Shown piece by piece: positions 23,642 to 34,000 of a stretch of DNA of 64,000 nt. The DNA is taken from assembly GCF_021018895.1 (NCBI RefSeq), contig NC_079381.1:8346001-8410000 (forward strand). Direction: 5' to 3'. Origin of the DNA: Seriola aureovittata (lineage: Eukaryota; Chordata; Actinopteri; Carangiformes; Carangidae). The translations under genes were made by a program, and so were the position numbers. Numbering within the stretch: the first letter of the stretch is position 1; the number at the start of each line of letters is the position of its first letter. The notes under the pieces were generated by a model that saw only the letters and a program-made list of their open reading frames with translations, had not been told where the DNA came from and searched no databases.

Positions 23642-25275
23642 ACTCACTGGCAATGCTGTTGCTGCTTTTAATTTGAATATGTTGCTGAAATTTGGTGTAA
23701 TAGCAACGTTTATTAATTTGTTACTACGCAAATGAACCAGATACGCTGAAGGACTTTGTAGGAACTTTACTGTCATAAGTCAGCTAATTGTGATAAAGAC
23801 AAGTATTAGTGAAAGAAGGTGCAATGATATCGTTTTATACAGCAAACTTCACAGATATGATGTGAGTCTGATAGAGGACAGCTATCACTTTGATAGCAGT
23901 GTGCTGCGACGCACTCTGGCAGACAGAGACAGACTGAGCATATATTTACTTAAGAGTGGGAGCTATACAGACAGACAGACATTTGTCAGAGAAATTTACC
24001 TGTCAGGCTGTAGACACCCAAACAATCTGCGGCTCTGTAAATGGAGCGAACACAACGACTTATCAAGATCCCTGCAGCGCTTTAGACAGAAGGTTAAATG
24101 AGACAAGGCACTGGAAGTGTGAGGAAAAAGCAATAGATTGTTATTATAGACACTTTTTCTCAAAAAAGTTGCTCTGATGATGGCGGAGCCTTTTTTTTTT
24201 TTTTTTTCTGAACTCTCTTACGTCTGACACCAAGGATTTATGTTTATTCAAAACTCAAATTGCCTGGTTTAACAGCAAAGTTTTGGTTCATCCAGAAATC
24301 ATAGAGATTTATTGGCAATGTGGACTTAATTGTGGGGAACACTTATGAAAGCAATACCACTGACATTATGTTCTCAGTAATCTTGGCGAGAGTCTTGTGG
24401 AAAAAAAAAAAAATCTGGTCTCGTAATAATTTTATTATGTCATAAAATAAATTCAATATGCTGATTGAGAGTATAAACCGAGCCACAAACCTACGTAAAA
24501 ACTCATTATTTGTGCCAAGAAGTGTTTGTGTCATTGCCTCGCTCAGCTGTGCCACAGCAGCTGACGAGTATTACCATCTCTTTGGTAGCTTGTTTATTTT
24601 GGTGCTTGCCATTGGTTGAATACTTAGCCAGTAATTTTTCCACTGTTGGAAATTATCATATGTTTGCCTTCCATGCAGATTTCCTTTTTGTTCAGTAGTC
24701 CCTTGGGCAAGATTAGACATTGGTACGACCCAAAGTGGCAAAATGTGATCACTAAATTTTGATTTAGATTATAGTATTTTGGTATGATAACCAAATATAT
24801 CCACAACCAAACAACCAAAATATGAATGAGTGTTTTGTCGCTCTAACCAGCCAGTGAAGATAACTACTCTCTACAATAAACTGGACCTCAGGTGCTGGTG
24901 CATCTCTCACCATATTACAACCTTTAACATTTTTCTAACATTGTGTTTGACATCATTTTTAAAGGGCAGAATGTTACCTTTCAATTTTGAGTTTGTCTGA
25001 TAAATGCAGTGGTCAGCTGAGCTCTGTACAATGTCTGACGCACATTTTTCACAATTTTGTCAAAACTGCTGTCTTTCTCTTTGCACTGTAAAAACTGGCA
25101 TCATCACACATAGAAAATCCAAGAAGTGCAATAATCATAAAACTCCATGTAATTTTATATTATTAAGCACATTGTACTTGTCTACATTTGTGACTTAGAT
25201 GAAGATCAGATGACATTTTATGATCAATTAATGTAGAAAACCAGGTCATTACTAAGGGTTCATATACTTTTTTAT
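23642..25275. other. Gene-free stretch
   Basis: The frame at 23790-24101 (103 codons) is the least biased chance frame in the window but has no domain I recognise, no convincing splice context and no paralogue here. A T-run lies at 24190-24207. No element is recognised. Confidence 0.5.
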
Positions 25276-25551
25276 TGCCACTGTGTATAAAAATAGAAGC
25301 ACAACCCTTTTGATTGTACTCTCATTTTTCATGAGTTTAAGACCTAAGATTTTTTTCTATATATTCAGAAGGCTTGTGTTTAAATCTGTACTAGGGACCA
25401 CTTCTCCTTTGCTAAGATCATCCATCCACCTGACAGGTGTGGCACATTAAGATGTTGATTACACAGCATGATTATTGCACAGGAGTGCCTTGGCCTGGTC
25501 ACAATAAAAAGCAACTTTAAAATGAGCAGGTTTATCACACAGCACACAACC

Positions 25552-26198
25552 ACAGGTGTTGCACGTTTTGAGGGAGCGTACAATTGACATGCTGAATGTC
25601 CATCTGAGCAATTGTCATTTCACTACCATATGCTGTGTCTGATGTCGTTTCTGAGATTTGGCAGTACTTCCAACCGGCCTCACAGCTGCAGACCACTAAC
25701 CATGCCAGCCCTGGACCTCTGCATCCAGCCTGGGACCAGCCACTTGGACAGCTGATGCAACAGTTGGTTTGCACAGTCAAAGAATTTCTGCACAAAATGT
25801 CAGAAACTGTCTCGGCTAAGTTTATCTTCATGCTCGTCACCTTCACCAGTGACTTGACGTGACTGCAGTTTGTTGTCGTAACCGACGTGGGTGGTACAGA
25901 TGAATCCCGGTTCTCACTGTACCAGAGGGTATTGTGTTAGCGAGAGGTTTACTAATGTCAACATTGTGAATCAAGTGCCCCATTGGGGTGGGGTTATGGT
26001 ACGGGCAGGAGAAAGTTATGGATAACGAATGCAGGTGTGCATTTTTTTGAGGGCTATTTGCATACACAGAGATACCATGACAGGATCCTGAGGCCCGCTG
26101 TCGTGCCATTCACCCGCCAACATCACCTCATGTTGCAGCATAATAATACTCAGCCCAACTCTGCGCTGCATGAGGCAAATGGTCACACCAGATACTGA
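25552..26198 (+). pseudogene. Tc1-like transposase pseudogene
   Basis: Remnant of a DD34E transposase, the enzyme that cuts and pastes the element by acting on its inverted repeats. Recognisable pieces are DESRFSLY at 25899 (which keeps the first catalytic Asp), VMVRAGESYG-like text near 25995, and RILRPAVVPFTRQHH then LMLQHNNTQPNSAL up to the stop at 26196-26198. At 26142-26144 the second catalytic Asp is replaced by Asn. The reading frame then jumps to LHEANGHTRY, the usual carboxy-terminal end of this lineage, so the segment with the third acidic residue is deleted. Stops (25938-25940 and others) and frameshifts occur upstream, and sequence just before DESRF is also missing. It cannot encode an active enzyme. 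Confidence 0.8.
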
Positions 26199-26214
26199 CT
26201 AGTCATGTGAAATC

Positions 26215-26676
26215 CGATTTCACTGTCTGTCTGTCCATCCATCTGTCCCATTCTCATGGACATGATATCTCAGAAACGCCTTGACAGAACTTCTTCAAAT
26301 TTGGCACAAATGTTCACTTGGACTCAAGGACAAACTGATTCAATTTGGGGGGTCAAAGTTCAAGGGTGTGGTGACCTCACAAAACACAGTTTTGGCCTTT
26401 TGAACGCAGTATCTCATTAACCCCTTGAAGAAACTACTTCAAATTATGTGCAATTGTCCACTTGGACTCGAGGATGAACTGAGTAGACTTTGGTTGTCAA
26501 AGGTCAAAGTCACGGTGACATCAGAATACACTTTTTAGCCATTACTCAAGACCTCACACAGAAAATTTGAAGAAATTTCACACAAATGTTTAATATTTCA
26601 TATTACTCAGGGATGTAACCTGAAACTAGCCTTAGTGGCGGAGGCATACAACCGCGAGGCGGTAATTCTAGTTTCA
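26215..26676. repeat. Interspersed repeat, family A, copy 2
   Basis: Second copy of the repeat found at 685-1275. It contains two direct units with a period of 144 bp: TATCTCAGAAACGCC at 26266 and TATCTCATTAACCCC at 26410, each followed by CTTCAAAT, CACTTGGACTC and GTGACxTCA words. The right end (GCGGTAATTCTAG) matches copy 1. The left end lacks the GCCTCC terminal block, so it is truncated or rearranged. It is embedded in the Tc1-like element, separating the transposase stop from the right inverted repeat, and is therefore younger than that element. Confidence 0.7.
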
Positions 26677-26967
26677 GAATAAAACTGCACATTTTAGAGT
26701 GGCCTTTTATTGTGACTACCCCAAGGCACACCTGTGCAGTAATCATGCTGTGTAATCAGCATCTTGATATTGCACACCTGTAAGGTAGGTGGATGATCTT
26801 TACAAACGAGGAGTGCTCACTGACATGGATTTAAACACATTTGTGAACAACATTTGAGAGGATGAAGTCTTTTTTGTGCTCAGAAACAGTCATAGATCTT
26901 TTATTTCCATTTATAAAAAAAATGGGAGCAAAAACCAAAGTGTTGCATTCATATTTTGATCAGTGTA

Positions 26968-28729
26968 CACCCAGAGGCACACATGTTAAACTTTGACCCC
27001 TAAACCTCTCCACTGTAAATTATTATATAACAAGCTCAGAGTCAGCAGAACTTTAATCAGACCTTTAGCAACTCTAAACAAGCCGAGACACCTGTCTAAT
27101 TATTCCTAAATTTTAACACACTTTGCCTCCACACCCCCTTTCTGCTGCCAAGGGATATAGATAGACTGATCAGAATGTTTCCTGCTCTTATTGCTGCCCC
27201 TGTCTCATTACTAAATAATATTTAAATCTCTCTTACACCTCAGAGATAATCTTAATCTTAACTTCTTTGGCAGCAGTAATTTGCAAAACTCTGCTTCCTC
27301 CAGTGAAATATGAAGAGAGCACGACTGTGATCTGGCAGGTATAAAGTAGTAAAATGCATACCAAGAGATCTCTGGGTCATCAAGAGTCTGGAGCAGTGGA
27401 GAGGATGAGGGAGGGAGAGATGGGTTGAAGTACTGCACAAGACAGGCTGGAGGCAGACTGCATCTGGGACGAGCCGACAGACAGACAATAAGTCAGTGCC
27501 AGTGGGATTAGAGGAGGAGGCGGAGAGTAAATTGGTAGGAAGTGAAAGAGTGGCTAGGGGAAGGAGCTTTGGATATTGTGAGGCTTTTTTCTCAAAGTAG
27601 GTGCCAAACTGTTTGGCAGAAAGAGAGATGGGAGGAACAGGGCTGGTTTTAGAGGTGGAGGATTGGATTTACAGAGGATGGGAGTGGTGAAATGTTGATT
27701 GCAGAGGTAACTTTCGCTATGGCATCTACCGTGATGTCTTAAGCGGCAGAGACAGATGCAGAGAAGGACAAGGGAGTCTATAAGTGGAGGATATTTATCA
27801 AACTGCCTTCTCTTTTGCCTGCAACTCTGAAGACTTAACAACATTTCAGACAGTCCGGGGGGGGCCTGCAGAGGAGAGGGGACAGAAAAGGCGAACAACA
27901 GGAGAGAAGGAAACATGAAAGTACAGGTGTCTGTGGAGGGAGCAAGGGTTAGATGAGCACTGGTTCTGTCAGCCACACATCAGAGTGAGAAATGAGGAAC
28001 TCTCTACCAATTTGCACCAGTTCAGTTGAGGATGTAGGAGTGAAGAAATATATCATTTACTGGATCTAAATCTGCACTACTTACGCTCCCCTAACATCTA
28101 GTATCTGCTACAGGAGTAGCTCTTTATTTGTGCAATATTTAGGAGACAGGGTTGCATCTTGATGTTGAGAAGTTGTATCTTGAGGATTAATTATGTAACA
28201 TATAGTGAGGATGGACCACAGTGCACACATAGAGGTCATATCAGAAAACAGGTAAACATAGAGTACAAAGTATAAACTTGCTTACTAAAAATGAAATCAT
28301 TTGTTGCAGGGCCATGGCTAAAACAGTGTGCGGCAGAGAGGGCCTCAGGTGGTTCTGTGCAGTCTGGGTGATCAGTAACTCCGAGACGGAGACAGACAGC
28401 AGGGAGGCATGAAGCGGGAGGAGACAGGAGAAGCTCTCTCAGCAACTTGACTGACAATTTCTCAAACCCGATTTTAGGGCATTAAGAATTTTTACAGCTT
28501 TGTCTTCCTCTCCTTCAGCTGATTTAAATCAATCGCTTCAACCAAATAACCCCAGGAAGTGAGGAGACCCAGAGAGTGAATATCGCACTGATGTCCCGTT
28601 CTTGTTTTTGCTTTTCCACTTGTTGTGATCAGCAAATACATGAACAGGCTTTGTTATAGACATGTTTTTTGCACGCAACAGCAATAACACAGAGCTGTGT
28701 TATACAGTGTATACAGTGTTATTCTACTG
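26968..28729. other. Gene-free stretch with purine-rich block
   Basis: Between about 27400 and 27970 the plus strand is enriched in A and G. The longest open frame of the window (140 codons, minus strand, 27554-27976) lies over this block and is rich in Ser, Leu and Pro; I see no domain. The rest of the interval is unremarkable. Confidence 0.5.
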
Positions 28730-29000
28730 ATGGTGGGAGCGCAGGCAGGGAGGATCTGAGTGCAGACACACAGGCTGACTGGCGCAATGAGGGACTTTAA
28801 TAGATTAAGTAATGAGGATTAGGTTTGGAGGCGGACGGGTGGACGGGCAGGCAGGTAACCAACAGGTAACTAAATACAGGCAATAAGCAACAGGAAGAAG
28901 AGTCAGCTGGCATAGATGCAGGCGAGTTCATGAGGGAAATGTGGAACAGGTGTGAAGGTGGAGGGGGGAAGTTCCACTGACTGGGAATGGGAAACAGGTG
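28730..29000. repeat. Possible fragment of a dispersed element (AGGCAGGTAACC type)
   Basis: The run of GGACTTTAATAGATTAAG, GGCAGGCAGGTAACCAACAGG, GGAACAGGTGTGAAGG and GGGAAACAGGTGAGCAGC resembles the flank of a large retroelement or DNA element common in fish, in which such primer-like purine-rich text is frequent. No partner copy or boundary is visible in the window, so this is a weak call. Confidence 0.3.
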
Positions 29001-29974
29001 AGCAGCTGGATCTGGGAGCAGATTTATTTTAATTTTTTTATTTTTTTCTGATTCAGTACAAAACTACATTAAAATAATTTGCCTTCAGTCTAGCCATCAT
29101 GTTGTCTTTCACCTTAACACGCTCACTCTACTTCTAACTGGGTTTCATAAGGTTGTATGATTTGTATATGGTTGTTTTGCACTCACGAATCAGATCTAGC
29201 TAGTGAGTGCTTATTATGTAGCACTGTGTAAAAAAAATACAGTAATAATTAGCGTGATAACATGTTTTCGACATGTGTATTCATGTCATTTGTTGATATA
29301 AAGGTTGTGAAGAGCTGGGAAGTTTTGAATGACTTCGCTCAGTTTCTTGCCCACTGCGCACAAAGTCACAGCAGTTGAGAAACATGACAGTGTGGAAATC
29401 TCATTTGCTGTCGCTGCTGTGACCATGAAAGGCTCAGCTGTGCCCAACTGTCCTTGGCCAACAGTTTTGTTGACTTGCCAGTCAGGCCATCGGCTGTCCT
29501 TTTCCTCACCATTCATATTCCCTCTATGGAAATTGAATGGAATTCTGGAAGCTGGTTTATTGTGTTATTCACAGTTAGAATGAATGGTTACTGGTAGGTC
29601 TGCATCATTACTAAAGACCTACTGGACCAGAAAAGCTCTGGACTGAGATCTCATCAAATGGGAAGTGAAGATAAACGTGTGAATGCAGTTTCCTTTTGTT
29701 TTGTCTTTGGCACACTTGAAATTGATTTAAACACTATTATACTCAATGCATAAGTCTACAGTGATGTACACACCATCTCGTGCTCACAGCCATCACACAC
29801 AATAAATGTCCACACATAGCAAAACACACGCTACTCATTCTCATATCCAGTCAATCACCTGTCTTGTATGGCGCCTAACCCCCAGGATTAGCTGTGATCC
29901 CAGCAGTCATTTTCACTGCATTAACTCGGATCATTGGTTCTGTTTGGCCTGAGCTGTGAACTGACTGACCTGGG

Positions 29975-29976
<2 letters not shown>
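29001..29976. other. Gene-free stretch
   Basis: AT-rich; frames at 29286-29516 and 29329-29583 overlap on opposite strands and neither shows a domain. No element is recognised. Confidence 0.55.

Positions 29977-30032
<56 letters not shown>
29977..30032. repeat. (CA)28 microsatellite
   Basis: An uninterrupted CA run of 56 bases, the source of the Cys-Val minus-strand frame at 29875-30144. Confidence 0.97.
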
Positions 30033-30038
<6 letters not shown>

Positions 30039-30139
30039 GGAACACTTGTATCCAAACAAATGTATATTTGACTAATCTGACTGCTCTCCTGGAAGTCCCT
30101 GCTGTATTAGGCAGAACATGACGTTTTAAGACGGGACAA

Positions 30140-30235
30140 AACAAGATAAAACTTTATTGATCCCTGTGAAGTAAAGTTAGTCGGTGCAGCGGCAAATGAA
30201 ATATCACTGACTGAGGAAAAACAAAAACAAAAAAA
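30140..30235. mobile_element. Probable retroelement tail (ACTTTATTGATCCC type)
   Basis: The text AAGATAAAACTTTATTGATCCCTGTGAAG matches a short signature found at the ends of many non-LTR insertions in fish. About 90 bases can be assigned before similarity fades in an A-rich stretch. The class of LINE or SINE cannot be settled here. Confidence 0.4.
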
Positions 30236-33200
30236 ATGGCAGTACACAACTAGAATAAAAAAATGATCATGTAGAAAGTAGTTTGAACAGTTTTGTTAAT
30301 TAACTCCTAACAATTAAACAAAGTAGGCAGAATGTGGGAAGCAGATTGATTTATTAACAGTAAATTAGCTAATTTTATTTTATTTTACAGATAAATGAAA
30401 TACAAATTGAACTTCATATGAAACATATTTTGCGGATACCTCACTATTAAAATAGAGACTATTTGTTATTTTTCATAGTTGTAATCACTGTAAATGCACT
30501 GTACATTTGGGGGTGGATTCATTAACATAATCAGACAATATACAGTGTACTAGTGGATATCTATCAATATAATGAATACCTTTGTGAAACTCAAATGACA
30601 TTTTGGATGGTTTTATTACATAATTAATAATCAAACGTGGGTGAAGTCGAAAAAGAAAAAAGTGCCCCCCCCCAGCAATGTAATATAATGTAATTACTCT
30701 TCTGTCACGCAGAGCCAACAGGAGGGAGATGTGTGTAGCCTTTAGTAGGTTTATTGTATTGCCCATATTTCCCCTAGAAGTTCCTCTCCCACGTCTTTCT
30801 CACACCCGTACACATGTAGATACTTATTCACCTTCATCACACGGTATATCTTACAATTTGTAACTAATAATTGACATTTGCTTTTGCTGTTCTTACAGCA
30901 TGAGCTCCTGTATTAAGCCACAGCACAATGTGCTGTATATTTTTCTAATGTAGTGAACCGCTAACTTTGCTCCTACTTCTTTCCTTTTAATTTATACGTC
31001 TTTATTACTTGCCACTTCTTTATTGTCAGGGCTGCACAAATGGAAGGAGGAAATTAAAATCTCACTCAGAAGGATTTTACTATAATAATGTGTTTCCAGA
31101 GTAAAATGAGCTCTCCTCCTTTTTCATACAATAGGCTTTTCTTGCATCCTGCTGATTTGTTTCACATCGAATTACAAAGGAGTATCACACTCCTGTTTTG
31201 TACTGTGTCTCTTGTATTGATTGCGTGTCAGTAATTCTCTTTAAACAAGTGTTAGTGTCCACATGTCCTTGCATCAGTGTCACCAGGAAAGGGTATCTGC
31301 AGGCATCAGCAAATTAAATTTAATGCTTTGCATGACCTTTTTAATGCCACTTTTCATGCCTTTAAATGCCACTTGGGGCCCTGATTAGTTACACAGAAGC
31401 AATATGTGAACATAGTAGCTTTGTCCAAGTTAACTTCATGAGAATTGATACAGTTTTTGGCATTTTAAAATATGTTCTTATTTATCCAGAATTAAATTAT
31501 TCTATGACAAATTTATTGAAATGAATAAAATATCCATTTATTTATGGAAAATTGTTGCTTGCTTTGCTTAAGACTTGAGAGAACTCAATATAAACCTAAA
31601 CTTACTAATGATATAAGATTCTTATATCAAGCCCATCACACAAACCCTGTGCAACTTTGGAAAAGAATTAAACTGTGAAATTATATTTAAAACTGATTTA
31701 GGAAGCAAGAAATCGCCTTAAACTCCGTCCTCTAACATCAGCCCTGTGTAATAAATCTTCCATCCTGCATTTACTGTCTGACAAGTTAAACTTTCTCTTG
31801 AACTCCATCATTGAAGAGGTCTGTGCAGCAATTAAGAAGCGACAGAAGGATTTTGGGTGATTTTAACACCACTCGTGCCTTTATGAATGCCGGGCCATTT
31901 CTTAATCCAAGGCATACTTGTTCTGATTCGGTCACTTGCATGCAAGCACACATGCACAAAAGACCTTTAAAAACACACTCCTTCTCACTGTCTCCCTCTC
32001 TCTTTCCGTGTCACACACTTCTCATCGCCTGCTTTCACAGACTTGAATTTAACTAGCATTCATAATATTGTGGTAAGAGTGACGGACTTGGTCAAACTGG
32101 CTGCATTAAACCGGAAGCCTCACCGATTAGAACCAGATGACGGGCGTGACTCTTATATTTCTCTTCATAAATCCCACGGAATGAAATGTAAACCCAGCTT
32201 ACTAAATCAGCTCTGTGTGACTACCTGTCATCTGTCTTTATGTGGAACGAAGTTAAAGATCACCACTGATCTTTGTGATGAACTGCAATATAATTCTTGG
32301 TGATGAATCACATGCCCAGACTGGATGTGGCCGTGGGAGTCGTGGTTTGGCCGTCATAAAACATCAAGTCAAAATCAACCATTGATCTTCCATTGATGAG
32401 AGATGTAATCTGTGTTGATGAATCACCTCTTTTTTTTTCTTGTTTTGGAGCATTAAGCAGCCCAGTCGCATGAATATTGGCAGAATGCTTCTTTCGGATT
32501 AGAGGACTTGGTTTGGTGTCTGTATTTTCGATTAGACCTTTTTATAATTCCTCTTTTGACCAGACTTTGACAGGATTTCAGGGCCACTCTTGACAGTTGG
32601 ATGTATTAAAGTGATTGAAAACTACATCATGAATCCTCACGTAAAAGACTTTCAGACTGTGGTTGGTGCGTGAAGTGGCCAACGTTATTAATATGCAATC
32701 AGCTTTAATCACAACACAAATAATGACAGGAAGATCTATATAAATTCTTACAACACACTGAGAACAGTGTTCCAATAAGAACTGCCCTTTCATTAAGTTG
32801 TACAGTTTTTGTGGTGTATTGAATTGTGGTGACATAAATATCACCAAATTAAAATCTTCTCTCAACATTGCAGAGTTCATCAAGGTTCATATCGAGGACA
32901 CGGCTTTCCTCATATTAAACATTGTCACTTGTAAGAGTAAGATTTTCTTATATCGCATCCCTCCATTTTCTACTGGAACTCAAAGACTCAAATGACTTTG
33001 CCAGTTTCAAAGAACACCCCAGTGATATCACAACATTTCTGTTACTAAATGATAATGAATCAAATGAACCAGTTTCTCTTCTTACCCTTTCCTGATGCAC
33101 TGTGAGTCTGAATCTTTTCACAACGATGTAAGCTTTATGTCCAGGGACAGATTAATGGAAAATTGACTCACCTGTTCATTAAAACACTCACGGCTCCAAA

Positions 33201-34000
33201 AATGTTGACAAATTACATTTAAATTAAATTTGAAAAAAAAAAAGATTCAGTAAGTTTTTTAATAATACAATATACAGGTGGGTAAAACAATAAAAGGTAC
33301 TTAAGTATCTCAGCATGAAGAGCCGCATCAGTGCTGCTCGGCATAGATGCTACAAGTTGATGAACACCTTCCGCCAAAAGGTATTCACTCATTGTTTGAT
33401 GTAAATAGAGGAGAGCACTGTGTAACTTTGTCACTTCAAATTCCCCTCTAAAGTGTTCAAGGTGAGTTGAGACGTGGTGACTGTGAAGAGCTGTCCTCCC
33501 ACGAAAAGCAACACCTGCAGTTGTTTTAACAAATCCCCAAAAACAACATGTGTTCGCTTTCAGATGACAAAGCCCTGCAGCGGCTGAAGGAATTATGACT
33601 CTTGTCTCTCAGGAGCAAAGACGGAAGCAGTGTGACATTATGTTAGAGCCACAAAGTATGCAGGAGGTGGTTTTTGCAACCGAGACCATGGTCATTCATG
33701 TTGAAGATTCTCTAACCTTAATGCAGTAGTCATTTTATCCCCCAATGCTAACCATGTTGTTTTTGTGCCTAAAGCTGATCATATCTTAAGCAGAGTGCTG
33801 TCAGTTCATGAAAATGGATTTACTTCAAGCAGTGATTTGAAGGGATTTTGGAAGGCACTGAAAAACAGTGTCTGTCAATATCAGATTCAGGTGGGAAAAC
33901 AGGGTATTGACGAACAGCATGTTTTGTTTATTTATTTAATTCAAAAGGTCCCATGTTGTATAAAGTGATGTTGTTTTTGATTATAAAGCAGATTCTATAT
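30236..34000. other. Gene-free stretch
   Basis: AT-rich with no supported exon. A C9 run lies at 30664-30672. The frame 32043-32303 (86 codons) and the minus frame 32578-32883 (101 codons) lack recognisable domains. A short diverged segment at 33675-33800 (GAGACCATGG, GTGCCTAAAGCTGATCATATC) resembles old fish repeat text that also echoes near 61170. Confidence 0.5.
31290..31410. repeat. TTTAATGCC-rich dispersed repeat fragment
   Basis: The words AAATTAAATTTAATGC, TTTTTAATGCCAC, CCTTTAAATGCCAC and CCCTGATTAGTTACAC occur in the order seen in a common non-autonomous fish repeat. No ends or target duplication are visible. Recognition is from memory only. Confidence 0.35.

Larger units (their letters stand above)
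25276..26967 (+). mobile_element. Decayed Tc1-like transposon with long inverted repeats
   Basis: A Tc1/mariner-superfamily DNA transposon. Terminal inverted repeats of roughly 250 bp face each other: the left one (25276-25540) contains ATCATCCATCCACCTGACAG, GATTACACAGCATGATTATT and GCAACTTTAAAATG, and the right one (26685-26967) holds their complements, including AGCATGATTATT-type and CCTTTTATTGTGACTACC text. The interior carries transposase remnants on the plus strand (listed separately). Repeat family A copy 2 interrupts the element just before the right repeat. Both inverted repeats are well diverged, so the element is old and immobile. Confidence 0.8.

Noticed and set aside
23790..24101. 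103-codon frame with charged residues
   Set aside because: No known domain and no copy elsewhere in the window; a single frame of this size is expected by chance in 64 kb.
25535..25846. 103-codon minus-strand frame
   Set aside because: It is antisense to the Tc1-like transposase remnant.
27554..27976. Longest open frame, 140 codons, minus strand
   Set aside because: It overlies a purine-rich block, is enriched in Ser, Leu and Pro, and shows no domain, signal or partner exon.
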